The notes under the pieces: generated by a model
Seen by the model: the letters and a program-made list of their open reading frames with translations, nothing else
What the model was told of the DNA's origin: nothing
Database searches by the model: none
Made by a program: the position numbers and the translations under genes
Assembly (NCBI RefSeq): GCF_000737845.1
Contig: NZ_ATLK01000001.1
Location: 1,054,001 to 1,118,000 of the forward strand
DNA from: Bifidobacterium bombi DSM 19703
GTDB taxonomy: Bacteria > Actinomycetota > Actinomycetes > Actinomycetales > Bifidobacteriaceae
Direction: 5' to 3'
DNA length: 64,000 nt
Shown: piece by piece, positions 20,295-29,635 of the stretch
Position numbering within the stretch: the stretch's first letter is position 1
Layout of the letters: every line of letters starts with the position of its first letter

Positions 20295-21596
20295 TCAACG
20301 GCGAGAATCCACAGCCCGCGCAAGCTCATGCAGAAGCAGCTCCGTTTGCGGCCAAGAGATGCATCGATCCGTTATGGACTTGCCATATTGAAGTCGATGC
20401 AAGGGTGCGGCCGGCTGATTGCCGCCTTCGATGAAGCTCTCCATCATGATTCCGGTAATGCCTTTTTCGCCGGCTGCAATACGTGCGGCAATCTCACGCA
20501 CCACCTGAGCCTGCCTGACTTCATCCTTACCTGAATTGCCATGTGAACAATCCACGATCAGACCCTGCGCGGCTGCGCAATCCGCCGGGAGTTCGGCGCG
20601 AATCGCCTCCATCGCACCGGCAACCGAAGCACTGTCGTAATTCGGGCCTTTCGAGGAGCCTCGCAGCACTACATGGCAATCAGGATTGCCCAAGGTCTGC
20701 ACGGCGCTGGCACGACCCTCATGGTTGATGCCGAAGAAGGTCTGCTGCTGAGCGGCGGTAAAACAACTGTCCACGGCTATCTTCACCGACCCGTCCGTGG
20801 CGTTCTTGAAGCCTATGGGCATGGAAAGCCCGCTGGCAAGCTGACGGTGCACCTGCGAACCGGTATTGCGCGCCCCAATGGCACCCCAGCTCACGGCATC
20901 GGAGATGTACTGCGGGCTGGTAGGCTCAAGAAACTCCGTGGCGGCGGGCAAACCCGTGCCAAGCACCTCCAGAAGGGTGCGTCGCGCCAGCAACAGACCT
21001 TTGACGATATTGTGGCTTCCATCGATGTCAGGGTCGTTGATCAGCCCCTTCCAACCCACCGTCGTACGAGGTTTCTCGAAATACACACGCATGACGATGA
21101 GCAGCCGGTCGCGCACCTCCTCGTTGACGCGGGCCAAACGGCGCGCATAATCCAACGCGGCCTTGGGATCGTGTACGGAACACGGACCTACGATGACCAG
21201 CAGACGATCATCCTGTCCGTACAGACACGCACGAACCTCATCGCGGGAAGCGGCCACCAGATTCTGCGCCGCTTCATCGAGCGGAAGCCCGCTAAGGACT
21301 TCAGCGGGCGTAGGCAGAGGCTCAAGTTCGAAAACCCGCCGATTGACAATTCTGCTGATGCCGGCCTGATCCTCCCAACGCGGCACATCGGGAACCGTCA
21401 GCGGATTTTCACCGTTGTCGATGGCGCGGCGAAATTCAGCCAAACCGCGAACTTCGGAACCAGCTTCGTAATCATTCACAAGACGGCGGACATCGTCGTC
21501 CTGGTCGCCACCGGCGACTCGCAAGCTTCCACCGGCGGAGCCGGAATCAATCCCACTGACTTCGGCACACCCACCCAGAGCGTCATCATGATTCAT
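20295..21596 (-). CDS. 3-deoxy-7-phosphoheptulonate synthase (second of two tandem copies)
   Basis: A 433-residue class I (AroG/F/H-like) DAHP synthase. It condenses phosphoenolpyruvate and erythrose 4-phosphate, the first step to aromatic amino acids. Motifs: LLVIVGPCSVHDPKAAL, RVYFEKPRTTVGWKGLINDP, SWGAIGARNTGSQVHR, GFKNATDGSVK, VDCSHGNSGK and GIMMESFIEGGNQ. It carries about 65 extra N-terminal residues, Gly- and Asp-rich, compared with its neighbour. GAAGGAAAG precedes the ATG at 21596. It lies 74 bp after the other copy, so the pair is probably co-transcribed. Confidence 0.95.
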   Translation of the reverse strand: MNHDDALGGCAEVSGIDSGSAGGSLRVAGGDQDDDVRRLVNDYEAGSEVRGLAEFRRAIDNGENPLTVPDVPRWEDQAGISRIVNRRVFELEPLPTPAEVLSGLPLDEAAQNLVAASRDEVRACLYGQDDRLLVIVGPCSVHDPKAALDYARRLARVNEEVRDRLLIVMRVYFEKPRTTVGWKGLINDPDIDGSHNIVKGLLLARRTLLEVLGTGLPAATEFLEPTSPQYISDAVSWGAIGARNTGSQVHRQLASGLSMPIGFKNATDGSVKIAVDSCFTAAQQQTFFGINHEGRASAVQTLGNPDCHVVLRGSSKGPNYDSASVAGAMEAIRAELPADCAAAQGLIVDCSHGNSGKDEVRQAQVVREIAARIAAGEKGITGIMMESFIEGGNQPAAPLHRLQYGKSITDRCISWPQTELLLHELARAVDSRR

Positions 21597-21670
21597 GAGA
21601 TCACACTTTCCTTCGTCATCAACAGCCTAAGGCACGTTCCACCAAACACAGGCACGACCGATGCGAGCAT

Positions 21671-22810
21671 TCATTCGCCATCCAACACGCGTCGCGCCGA
21701 GACCGCCGCCGCAAGCCCGTGAAGCAATTCGTTCGTGCGATCCCACGCAATGCAGGCATCGGTAACCGAACGCCCATATACCAACCGATCGAGCGGAGCC
21801 GGGGATTGATGCCCTCCCTTGAGGAAACTCTCCATCATCACCCCGAAGATACCCTGCTCGCCCTTCGCCAGTCTTTCGGCGATCTCCTCCACCACTTGTG
21901 CCTCACGGACCTCGTTCTTGCCGCAATTGCCATGGGCCGCGTCAATGACCAGGCCATGTTCGCTGGGTCCGGTCACCTTGGACTCGCGCAGCGTCTCCAG
22001 CGCCTTGTGGACGCAGGCAGCATCATAATTCGGCCCCTGGCTTGAGCCTCGCAGCACGATATGACAATCGGGGTTGCCTTTGGTCTGCGCCGAAATCACA
22101 CGACCGTCGAGATTGATGGAAAGAAAATGATGCTCGCTTGAGACGGCGTAACACGAATCGGCCGCCGCCTTCACCGAACCATCGGTGGAGTTCTTGAAAC
22201 CGATAGGCATCGACATGCCGCTGGCGAGCTCGCGGTGCACCTGGCTTTCGGTGTTGCGAGCGCCGATGGCACCCCAGCTTACCAAGTCGCACAGGTACTG
22301 CGGGGTGATGGGGTCAAGCCATTCGATGGCCGTGGGCAGGCCCTGCGAAAGTACGTCAAGCAGCACCTGACGCGCCAGGAACATCCCCTTGCGGATGTTG
22401 AATTCACCGTTCAGGTCCGGATCGTTGATCATACCCTTCCAACCCACCGTCGTACGTGGCTTTTCGAAATATGTGCGCATGACGATGAGCAGACGGTCAT
22501 CCAATTCCCTGCTAACCTGCGCAAGTCTGACTGCGTATTCGTGCGCGGCCTTGGGGTCGTGGATGGAACAGGGCCCCACAATCACAAGAAGGCGGTCGTC
22601 ACGGCCATGAAGTATGTCACGGATCTGTTGTCTGGTCTTCAGTACGAATCGGCTTTGTTCGGGAGTCATGGCCAATTGCTCGAGCAACACCCGCGGCGCC
22701 GGTATGGGATCAAGCTGCTTAATGTTGACATCGACGGTCTCGGGGTAGACGGCCCCATCACCAAAGCGCGACGCATCCTGCGCACTTCCGGGTCCTTTCA
22801 AAAACGTCAT
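21671..22810 (-). CDS. 3-deoxy-7-phosphoheptulonate synthase (first of two tandem copies)
   Basis: A 379-residue class I DAHP synthase of near-usual length, clearly paralogous to the next gene: VGPCSIHDPKAAHEYAVRLA, RTYFEKPRTTVGWKGMINDP, SWGAIGARNTESQVHRELASG, GFKNSTDGSVK, IDAAHGNCGK, GVMMESFLKGGHQ. GGGAGGAG precedes the ATG at 22810; an in-frame ATG at 22873 lacks such a site. Two copies usually mean different feedback control (Phe or Tyr), but I cannot assign which. No attenuator or T-box was seen upstream. Confidence 0.95.
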   Translation of the reverse strand: MTFLKGPGSAQDASRFGDGAVYPETVDVNIKQLDPIPAPRVLLEQLAMTPEQSRFVLKTRQQIRDILHGRDDRLLVIVGPCSIHDPKAAHEYAVRLAQVSRELDDRLLIVMRTYFEKPRTTVGWKGMINDPDLNGEFNIRKGMFLARQVLLDVLSQGLPTAIEWLDPITPQYLCDLVSWGAIGARNTESQVHRELASGMSMPIGFKNSTDGSVKAAADSCYAVSSEHHFLSINLDGRVISAQTKGNPDCHIVLRGSSQGPNYDAACVHKALETLRESKVTGPSEHGLVIDAAHGNCGKNEVREAQVVEEIAERLAKGEQGIFGVMMESFLKGGHQSPAPLDRLVYGRSVTDACIAWDRTNELLHGLAAAVSARRVLDGE

Positions 22811-23102
22811 GCCCTCTCCTCCCTTCAGCCGATCCGCGACCTCGTTACCGGTCCCCGAGACCGAGGTCCGCACGTCGGAACCGAACCGCCCTCCATTGTA
22901 TGTCTTTCGCGTTCATCCTCGCACGCCGATGTCGCAATGATGAACGGCTGGGAATGACGATGAACGCGGGCTGGATACCTGGCACAACGCAATCGGCGGA
23001 CGATGCGGCGGACGTGCATTCCTAGCACGCCCACGACACCGTCCGCCCAGACGGTCATAGCCTTCAGCAGCGCAAACCGTCTGCAGGTACGAACGTATCA
23101 GT

Positions 23103-24443
23103 TCACGCCAAGGCACCCATCGGGTCCCATGCGGGCAACATGATGGCCGGCTCATCCAAGGCGGCCAGATATTCGTCCGGAAGCATGGACTTCGGTACCG
23201 CCACCTCGTACACATATTCGGTGAACCAGTCGTCGCTCATGGTGAAGTAGCCCTTGTCCGCCACCTTGTCGCCCCACGAGTTCTCGACCCTCCAACGGTT
23301 GGTGGTCGTGCCGTCATCCGCCACGTCCACGCCCACGAAAGCCATCGCGTGGTTCATGGCGGACTCGCCGTAACGTACACGCTGCTCCTTGTCCATGTCG
23401 AAGTCAACGTCATAGACTTTGCCGTACTCGAACAGATCGGTCGCCCAAGCGCCGTTCTTGCGGTCCATCATGGGGCCGCAGTCGGCCCCGAACCACACCG
23501 GAAGGTTCTTTTCCGAAAGCAGCCTGCGCACGCAATCCTTCATGAACTGGTTTGGAACATTCAGATATTCCGTGGGATCACCGCCGGCCACGTTTCCCAA
23601 ATGTTCGATGCCGATCTTCTTGCCCTTAGGATGCTCCGCGCGTGGGTCGTCCACCAGGCAGACATAGTCTTCGAGACCTGCGGAGGCGTTCACGTATTTC
23701 TCCCAGAACTCCACGGGGGTGATCTCTCCATCGCGGTGGAAATTGCCGTCCTTGTCCGTCCACTCCCAATCGAAGCTCTTCGGCGGCTCGCCCAGATGAA
23801 TCGTGAGCATGCGATGACCCGCCTCGACGGTTTCGTCAATGATCTGATCGATGCGAGCCGGATCGGCGTACATGTGAGCCACGGCAGTGTGCAGCATCTT
23901 ACGCAACTGGTTGTTCATCACGCCGGTTGATTCGGAGGAAGCCGTTTCCGGGAAGAAATCCTTGGGAACGGCGCCGTACTTCTTGTAGACGTTCAGAGCC
24001 ATGGTCCACTGACCGCCATCGCCCATCACGTCATCGAGCAGGTGCTTGACCAAACGTGAGTCCGGTCCTTCTCCGGTACGTACCAACTCCGCCATGTCAC
24101 GCATGAAATAGTTGATCCGCTCCAGTTTGTCGTAGTACATGGCATACGCCTGCGAAAGCTCGAAACCATCGAGATTGAACTGCTGCTTGGCAACGTAACG
24201 CGACACGTTAAGCGAACTGAACAACCAGCAACGGCCGGACTGCTTCTGATTGGTCACCTCGCCGTTGTTGACGGTCACCGAGAAACGGCGCGGCAAACTA
24301 CGGGCACGGTCATAATTACGGGCGACATCGTTGATGCCCACCGTAGTGACCGCGTTCATGGCGATGTGGTTGGTCGGGTTCGATGCGAAGTCCTCGCGCA
24401 TCTTCTCCAGTCGTCCCTCACTTAGTGGTGCGATTTCAGACAT
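23103..24443 (-). CDS. pepC: Aminopeptidase C (bleomycin hydrolase family, C1B)
   Basis: A 446-residue cytosolic cysteine aminopeptidase. The catalytic Cys is at about residue 72 in QKQSGRCWLFSSLN. The His is in MNHAMAFVGVD and the Asn in RWRVENSWGDK, giving a full triad. It ends in the short C-terminal tail that occludes the active site in this family. AGGAATAGGAGC precedes the ATG at 24443. It degrades peptides taken up from the medium. It is likely monocistronic. Confidence 0.96.
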   Translation of the reverse strand: MSEIAPLSEGRLEKMREDFASNPTNHIAMNAVTTVGINDVARNYDRARSLPRRFSVTVNNGEVTNQKQSGRCWLFSSLNVSRYVAKQQFNLDGFELSQAYAMYYDKLERINYFMRDMAELVRTGEGPDSRLVKHLLDDVMGDGGQWTMALNVYKKYGAVPKDFFPETASSESTGVMNNQLRKMLHTAVAHMYADPARIDQIIDETVEAGHRMLTIHLGEPPKSFDWEWTDKDGNFHRDGEITPVEFWEKYVNASAGLEDYVCLVDDPRAEHPKGKKIGIEHLGNVAGGDPTEYLNVPNQFMKDCVRRLLSEKNLPVWFGADCGPMMDRKNGAWATDLFEYGKVYDVDFDMDKEQRVRYGESAMNHAMAFVGVDVADDGTTTNRWRVENSWGDKVADKGYFTMSDDWFTEYVYEVAVPKSMLPDEYLAALDEPAIMLPAWDPMGALA

Positions 24444-24551
24444 ACTGCTCCTATTCCTTTCCCTTGTGTATTGATCGGCGTCAACGTGTTCTTGGTATGA
24501 CTTCGTCTTCCAGCAGACCATTCACCGGGTACCTGCAGACAAAGTCGGACG

Positions 24552-26021
24552 TCAACGCCGGGCGGAACCCCGGGAAGTCCCGTTCCCCTTCCGTTCACCT
24601 GTAGACCCCGCAGCTTGCCCTTGACCGTCCCGGGATGCACCGGTTTGGGCATCAGCCTGCGGACCGTCCGCGCCTTGTTTCTGGACTTCCCCCTGCGAAT
24701 CCGCCGAATCCACGGCGTTGATGACGGGGATCTCCGTGGGTGCGGTCTTCTGGTCCGCGTCCGGAACGGCGACGCCGAAGCCCGAGAAAGCGTTGGTGAA
24801 CATGGCCTTCAGCTCTGTGACCCGGCGGGTGATGTCGGACTCGCGCTCCTGCATCTGGGCGATACGCGAATCAAGCCCGTCCAGCTCGTCCTTGGCCGCG
24901 GCGCGACGCTCCTCCAGTTTCTTCTCGGCGTCCTTTGCGGCCTTCTCGATGATCTGCGTGGCTTGGTCATCGGCTTCCTTGCGCTTGCTTACCGCATAGG
25001 CATCAGCCTCATCGCGCACGTCCTTGGCTTTGGCAACCAAGGCATCCGTCTCTTTTTTGGCCTGCTCACGCTGTTCCTCCAACTTTTGGAGCAACTCATT
25101 GACCTTGGCCGTGGCTTCGTCCTGTTGGGAGGCAATATCCGCACGGATCTGCTCAACTTCGGCGTTGACCTGAGCCTTCGTCTTCGTGGCGCTGACCTGA
25201 GCCTCATCGGTGATGGACTGCGCCTTGGACTTCGCCTCGTCGATGATCTCCGCAGCCTTGCGCTGGGCCGAAGTGGTCATGCTAGACACCTGCTCGCGCA
25301 CATCGGACAGCTTCTTGTTGGCCTCCGCCAATGCGGCGGCGATCTGATCGCTGGATTCCTTCTTCAATTTGCTTATCTCGTCGTTGTTGGCCTTACGAGA
25401 ATCGGCGATCTCCTGGGTCGCCTTGGCCTTCATATCAGCGAGTTCACGCTCCTGCTTGGCGCGTTCGGAAGCCAGACGCTTCGAGTGCTCCTCGCGGGTG
25501 TTGTTCAGTTCGATCTCCAACGCGTCACGTTGCTGTGCCACGTACTTGTTGACTTCGTCGCGCTGCTGTTCGGCCTCCTGTTTGGCGCTCTGGGAAGCGG
25601 AAACGGACTCGGTCTGTGCTTTGGCGAGTATGGTGGCAGCCTTAGCGTTCGCTTCATCGAGAGCACGCTGCACGTCAAGCTTGGAGTTGTTGATCAGGGT
25701 CTGCGCCTGAGATTGGGCCGTGGCACGCGTGTTGGCAGCATCCTGCTTGGCCCTGTTGACCAGCTCGGCGCTGGTCTGCTCGGCGGAGGCGAGCATCTGC
25801 TGAGCATTGGCTCCGAGGGAGGCGAAGGAATTGCCGCCCTTGGAGGCCTTCTTGACGTTGTTCTTCTCTTCCTGAAGTCGCGCCTGAAGCCTGAGGATGG
25901 ATTCATCACTTGCGCTCACCTGCGCACGCAACCGTTCCAACGTTTTCTGATTCTCGCTGAACGCCGCATCCACGGCGTCCTTGTCATACCCACGAAGCAC
26001 AACTGGAAACTGATCCGCCAT
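24552..26021 (-). CDS. Long coiled-coil protein with DivIVA-like N-terminus
   Basis: A 489-residue protein. The first ~35 residues (FPVVLRGYDKDAVDAAFSE) match the start of DivIVA/Wag31-like proteins, which bind curved membrane at cell poles. From ~30 to ~420 it is almost pure coiled coil, rich in Ala, Glu, Lys, Gln. The last ~70 residues are disordered and Gly/Gln-rich. This layout resembles actinobacterial polar scaffold proteins (DivIVA, Scy, FilP), and a role in cell shape or polar growth is an inference. AAAGGAATGGAC precedes the ATG at 26021. It is monocistronic. Confidence 0.7.
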   Translation of the reverse strand: MADQFPVVLRGYDKDAVDAAFSENQKTLERLRAQVSASDESILRLQARLQEEKNNVKKASKGGNSFASLGANAQQMLASAEQTSAELVNRAKQDAANTRATAQSQAQTLINNSKLDVQRALDEANAKAATILAKAQTESVSASQSAKQEAEQQRDEVNKYVAQQRDALEIELNNTREEHSKRLASERAKQERELADMKAKATQEIADSRKANNDEISKLKKESSDQIAAALAEANKKLSDVREQVSSMTTSAQRKAAEIIDEAKSKAQSITDEAQVSATKTKAQVNAEVEQIRADIASQQDEATAKVNELLQKLEEQREQAKKETDALVAKAKDVRDEADAYAVSKRKEADDQATQIIEKAAKDAEKKLEERRAAAKDELDGLDSRIAQMQERESDITRRVTELKAMFTNAFSGFGVAVPDADQKTAPTEIPVINAVDSADSQGEVQKQGADGPQADAQTGASRDGQGQAAGSTGERKGNGTSRGSARR

Positions 26022-26189
26022 GTCCATTCCTTTCAACACCATTCGACCCATACGCATATTAGAGGGCGAAACGCCCAAATCGCACATAACAATACTATTT
26101 CATGGAGCTGAAAAAAACACTGAGAAAATGGGAATTCACACGAAATCCACAAACAGCGCAACACGCATGCACCTCACCGAACCGGTGTC

Positions 26190-26903
26190 TCAGCCGATGA
26201 GAATGTCCGACGACGACGGATCGAAGTAATAGCTCACCGCCTCGCGCACCACGTCACGGCAGGCCTGCACCTGTTGGCCGACCGTCAGCCCATGCTGGGC
26301 ATGCGGCGCATCCACAATCGCCGGAAGACTGACGAAGCCCGAAATGACGTGGCGATGACGAGCCGTCGCCCACTTCATGAGATTGTAGAAAAGGGAGTTG
26401 CATACGAACGTGCCGGCATCCGAACTCAACGCGGCGGGGATATCATCCCTTCCGAAATCATCGAGGATCGCCCTCAAAGGCAGACGTGTCCAAAACGCCG
26501 CCGGTCCATCGTGATCGATGGGGCCATGCTCATCCATGTCCGGTTCCCCAGACAAGCCTGAATCCATACCCTTGCCACTTATTTTGCGGGAAATATCCAT
26601 GAGGTTCACGGCACAACGCTCCAACAGCATGCCACGCGCGGACCGGGCGAAACCGGTGGCGATGACGACGTTGGGGTCTTGTTCCTCGAGCGTATCCTCA
26701 AGAACCTCCCAAGCCTTCTCAAAACTGATGGGAAGCATCACTGGAGTAATGTTCACCCGTACATCCGACAGGAAATCGTCCTGCCGATTGTCCTGCGGAT
26801 CGATCCCCTCGCGCGCGAACTGCTCCACGACGATCCGCGAAGGATTGCGTTCCACGCCTTCATATGGGTCGAAACCGGAAATAACGACATTCACTGATTC
26901 CAC
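26190..26903 (-). CDS. Pyroglutamyl-peptidase I-like protein lacking the catalytic His
   Basis: A 237-residue member of peptidase family C15, which removes N-terminal pyroglutamate. The N-terminal SGFDPYEGVERNPS, the Glu in MLLERCAVNLMD (E95) and the Cys in AGTFVCNSLFYNLM (C168) are conserved. The active-site His normally found in GFIHIP is replaced: here the segment reads GFVSLP, with Ser192. Activity may be lost or changed. GTG start at 26903, one base after the stop of the FAH-family gene, so the two are translationally coupled. Confidence 0.82.
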   Translation of the reverse strand: MESVNVVISGFDPYEGVERNPSRIVVEQFAREGIDPQDNRQDDFLSDVRVNITPVMLPISFEKAWEVLEDTLEEQDPNVVIATGFARSARGMLLERCAVNLMDISRKISGKGMDSGLSGEPDMDEHGPIDHDGPAAFWTRLPLRAILDDFGRDDIPAALSSDAGTFVCNSLFYNLMKWATARHRHVISGFVSLPAIVDAPHAQHGLTVGQQVQACRDVVREAVSYYFDPSSSDILIG

Positions 26904-26904
26904 G

Positions 26905-27723
26905 TCACTGCCCTTTCACGACGACGTTGCGCAACGAACCGATGCCTTCGACGGTCACCTGCGCCTCGTCAAGGGGATGCAGACTGCCATACGCGTTAGG
27001 CGTGCCCGTCATGATGACGTCGCCTGGCAGCAGTGTGGCGAAACTTGAGATCCGGGCGATTTGTTCGGGAATCGAATGGATCAGGTTCGCGGTGGTGCCG
27101 TTGGCTTCCGGCACATCCTCGCCGTTGAGTCGGAACGAGATGCGCGCATCGCGCCAGTCGAGGTCCGTCTCGATCCATGGACCCAACGGGCATGAGGTGT
27201 CAAAACCTTTGGCGCGAGTCCACATCGGATCGGACCCTTGCAGGTCGCGCAGCGTCACGTCATTGACGCAGGTGAATCCCAAGACGTGATCCATGGCCTC
27301 GGCTTCCGTGACGTTCTTGGCGATACGTCCAATGACCACGGCCACCTCGGGTTCGAAGTTCATATCATCGCTGAAGCTTGGCATGACAATGGGGTCATCC
27401 GGTCCGATCACGCTGGTGCTCGGCTTCATGAAGACAACCATGTCCCGAGGAGCATGTTCCTCATGACTGTGCCCTTGGGAATGCATGAAGCGGGCATGCG
27501 CCTCATAGTTTTTGGCCAAACCGTAGATCTTTGAAGGGATGACCGGAGCGAGCAGGCGGATTCCCTCGCCATCCAATTCGAAACGCTCGCCGGTAGGACG
27601 CGCCGGTTGCGAACCGAACGGGTATCCGTCAAGGACCGCAAGGTAGTCCCTGCCGCTCGACTTGTCGCTCTGTACGAAAGCATACTGCGGTGTTCCGTTA
27701 TGTGAAAAACGTGCAATCCTCAT
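26905..27723 (-). CDS. Fumarylacetoacetate hydrolase (FAH) family protein
   Basis: A 272-residue protein with the FAH-fold signatures KIYGLAKNYEAHARF, FEPEVAVVIGRIAKNV, GFTCVNDVTLRDLQ, KGFDTSCPLGPWI and LLPGDVIMTGTP. The metal-binding Glu and Asp residues lie in these segments. Family members act as acylpyruvases, oxaloacetate decarboxylases or ring-cleavage hydrolases, so the substrate is open. The ATG at 27723 follows a TAGACT box by six bases; GGTGG within that spacer could also act as a ribosome binding site. It heads a two-gene unit with the pyroglutamyl-peptidase-like gene. Confidence 0.88.
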   Translation of the reverse strand: MRIARFSHNGTPQYAFVQSDKSSGRDYLAVLDGYPFGSQPARPTGERFELDGEGIRLLAPVIPSKIYGLAKNYEAHARFMHSQGHSHEEHAPRDMVVFMKPSTSVIGPDDPIVMPSFSDDMNFEPEVAVVIGRIAKNVTEAEAMDHVLGFTCVNDVTLRDLQGSDPMWTRAKGFDTSCPLGPWIETDLDWRDARISFRLNGEDVPEANGTTANLIHSIPEQIARISSFATLLPGDVIMTGTPNAYGSLHPLDEAQVTVEGIGSLRNVVVKGQ

Positions 27724-27803
27724 GCCACCAGTCTACATCCATATCCATTTCAATCGCCGCAGAATCGTAACCGCAGTCAGACATCGACGCTAGAGTATGA
27801 ACC

Positions 27804-28796
27804 ATGCACGTTTCATACAAGGCACATCATTTGCCAGGCCGAATCTCCGCTGCCGTTTTTGCGTTGGCCTTGGCACTCACCGTAGGGGCCTGCGGCGCAA
27901 AAAACGGTTCGGACGCTTCGAAGAAGTCCTCATCGTCCCAATCCCAGTCCGACGCCACGGATGGCATCGGCACCCAAATGGCGGGGGTGAGCGCCAGCGG
28001 CGAACCCGGGAAAAAGCCGAAGGTCACATTCCATGTGCCGATGCAGGTCGTCAACAATTCATATGCGGTACTGCAGAAAGGCAATGGCGCGAAGATCGAA
28101 CCGGGGCAGCGCCTGTGCGTTCAGGACGTGGCGCTCAACGCCAAGGACGGCTCCGAGCTGATGAGCTCCTGGGAAAAGAACACGCCCGACTGCTCTCTGG
28201 TGATGAACAAGCAGAAAATCAACGCCACCTATTATAACGTGCTGATCAACCAGAAGGTCAACTCCACCGTGGCCTTCGGAGTCAACGACAAGAACTCCGC
28301 CGGAACCTCCTACATCATGGCCGTCACCGTCATCTCGGCATCGGCGAATCGCGCAAATGGGGAAAAGGTCAAGGACATTCCCTCAAACCTTCCCAAGGTC
28401 AAATTGGGCGCGACGGGCAAGCCATCGATCGATTTGAACGGCTACCAGCCTGACGGCAAACTCGTGGTGCAAACACTCATCAAGGGCAAAGGCAAGAAGG
28501 TCGAGGAAAACGACACCATAGACGCTCATTACAGCGGCTGGGTAAAAGGCAAGGACGGCAAGCCTTCGCAGTTCGATTCCTCTTGGGACAGGGGCGAATC
28601 CTCGGTGTTCTCCCTGCAGCAAGTGGTCGCGGGCTGGACCCATGGCTTGGCAGGGCAGACCGTCGGATCGCAGGTCCTGCTCATCATCCCTCCGGATCAA
28701 GGATACGGGAATAAAGAGCAGAAGGGAATCCCCGCAAATTCAACACTCTATTTCGTCGTAGATATTTTGGATGACCAGGGGCAGACGCAAAGCTGA
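27804..28796 (+). CDS. FKBP-type peptidyl-prolyl isomerase, lipoprotein
   Basis: A 330-residue exported lipoprotein: basic N-terminus, hydrophobic stretch, lipobox LTVGAC with Cys around residue 32, then a Ser/Asp-rich tether. The C-terminal ~100 residues are an FKBP domain (DTIDAHYSGWVKGKDGK, FDSSWDRGESSVFSL, VVAGWTHGLAGQTVGSQVLLIIPP, GYGNKEQKGIPANSTLYFVVDIL). The middle part looks like a degenerate second FKBP-like domain. It probably folds proteins at the outer face of the membrane. A TAGAGT box ends seven bases before the ATG and no ribosome binding site is present, so the mRNA is probably leaderless. Confidence 0.92.
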   Translation: MHVSYKAHHLPGRISAAVFALALALTVGACGAKNGSDASKKSSSSQSQSDATDGIGTQMAGVSASGEPGKKPKVTFHVPMQVVNNSYAVLQKGNGAKIEPGQRLCVQDVALNAKDGSELMSSWEKNTPDCSLVMNKQKINATYYNVLINQKVNSTVAFGVNDKNSAGTSYIMAVTVISASANRANGEKVKDIPSNLPKVKLGATGKPSIDLNGYQPDGKLVVQTLIKGKGKKVEENDTIDAHYSGWVKGKDGKPSQFDSSWDRGESSVFSLQQVVAGWTHGLAGQTVGSQVLLIIPPDQGYGNKEQKGIPANSTLYFVVDILDDQGQTQS

Positions 28797-28823
28797 ACCT
28801 GAGCCGTCATAACCGGTACAAAC

Positions 28824-28859
28824 AAGGGGCTTCCTCGATCACACCCGAGGAAGCCCCTT
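28824..28859. terminator. Bidirectional terminator between the FKBP gene and the response regulator
   Basis: A perfect 14-bp stem (AAGGGGCTTCCTCG and complement) with an 8-nt loop. Neither side has a long T tract; the minus-strand side ends TTGTTTG. Confidence 0.8.
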
Positions 28860-28942
28860 ACTCGTACTCATGAAAAGAAATCGGATAACCGCGACCCATT
28901 GGACGACATACGCAGCCACGGGAGACGGTCGCGCGTCAAAAA

Positions 28943-29635
28943 TCAAGGGCGTGGGCCGGCCTGTGCATCCATGCCGGCCTTATACCAGAGCACGGCAATG
29001 TTCACACGCTCCCTGACACCGAGCTTGGCCAATATCCTGCTCACCGTCTTCTTGACCGAGTCGGTCTGCAGGCACAGCCGATCAGCGATTTCGGCGTTCG
29101 TCAGGCCTTCGCTCACCAAAGAGGCGACTTCAAGTTCACGTCTTCCCAGAACCGCGAATCTCGTACGCAATTCGGCCCCTTGGCCACGTGAGACCTCCGC
29201 GGAAAGCTCTCGTTTGATCACTTCTCCGGTGATGCGCGGCGTCAGTATGGCATCACCTGCATACACCGCGTGCACCGCCTCGTGCAGTTGAGCCGTTTTG
29301 ACGTCCTTGAGCAAGAAACCCGAGGCCCCCGCGCTCAGGGCGCCGAAGGCGTAGTCGTCCTGGTCATACGTCGTCAATATCACCACTTTGACCGAAGGGT
29401 AGAGGTCGGTGATTGCACTGGTGGCATCTAGGCCGTCCATGACCGGCATGCGCACATCCATCAGCACCACGTCGGGCAATGGGCGCCGCGACCTGTGCAA
29501 TGAGTCGAGGAGATCGAGGGCTTCCTGCCCGTCCGCCGCCTGCCCTACGACCTGCAGCTGCGGATCCTTGGCGACCATGAGCGAGAATCCCATTCTTGCG
29601 GGTCGCTGGTCGTCCACGATCATCACGCGAATCAT
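28943..29635 (-). CDS. NarL/FixJ-type response regulator
   Basis: A 230-residue two-component regulator. The receiver domain (1-120) has the acidic pair VDDQ, the phospho-acceptor Asp in PDVVLMDVRMPVMDG, and the conserved Thr and Lys (LTTYDQ, LLKDV). A LuxR-type helix-turn-helix forms the C-terminus (LGRRELEVASLVSEGLTNAEIADRL). It overlaps the kinase gene by 4 bp (ATGA), so the two are coupled. Next to a LanFEG-like ABC operon it probably controls that transporter, as in lantibiotic or cell-wall-stress sensing modules. Confidence 0.93.
   Translation of the reverse strand: MIRVMIVDDQRPARMGFSLMVAKDPQLQVVGQAADGQEALDLLDSLHRSRRPLPDVVLMDVRMPVMDGLDATSAITDLYPSVKVVILTTYDQDDYAFGALSAGASGFLLKDVKTAQLHEAVHAVYAGDAILTPRITGEVIKRELSAEVSRGQGAELRTRFAVLGRRELEVASLVSEGLTNAEIADRLCLQTDSVKKTVSRILAKLGVRERVNIAVLWYKAGMDAQAGPRP

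Noticed and set aside
24615..26111. A 498-codon plus-strand open frame opposite the coiled-coil gene
   Set aside because: It is the mirror of an Ala/Glu/Lys-rich coiled coil, giving Leu/Gly-rich nonsense without a ribosome binding site or known motif.
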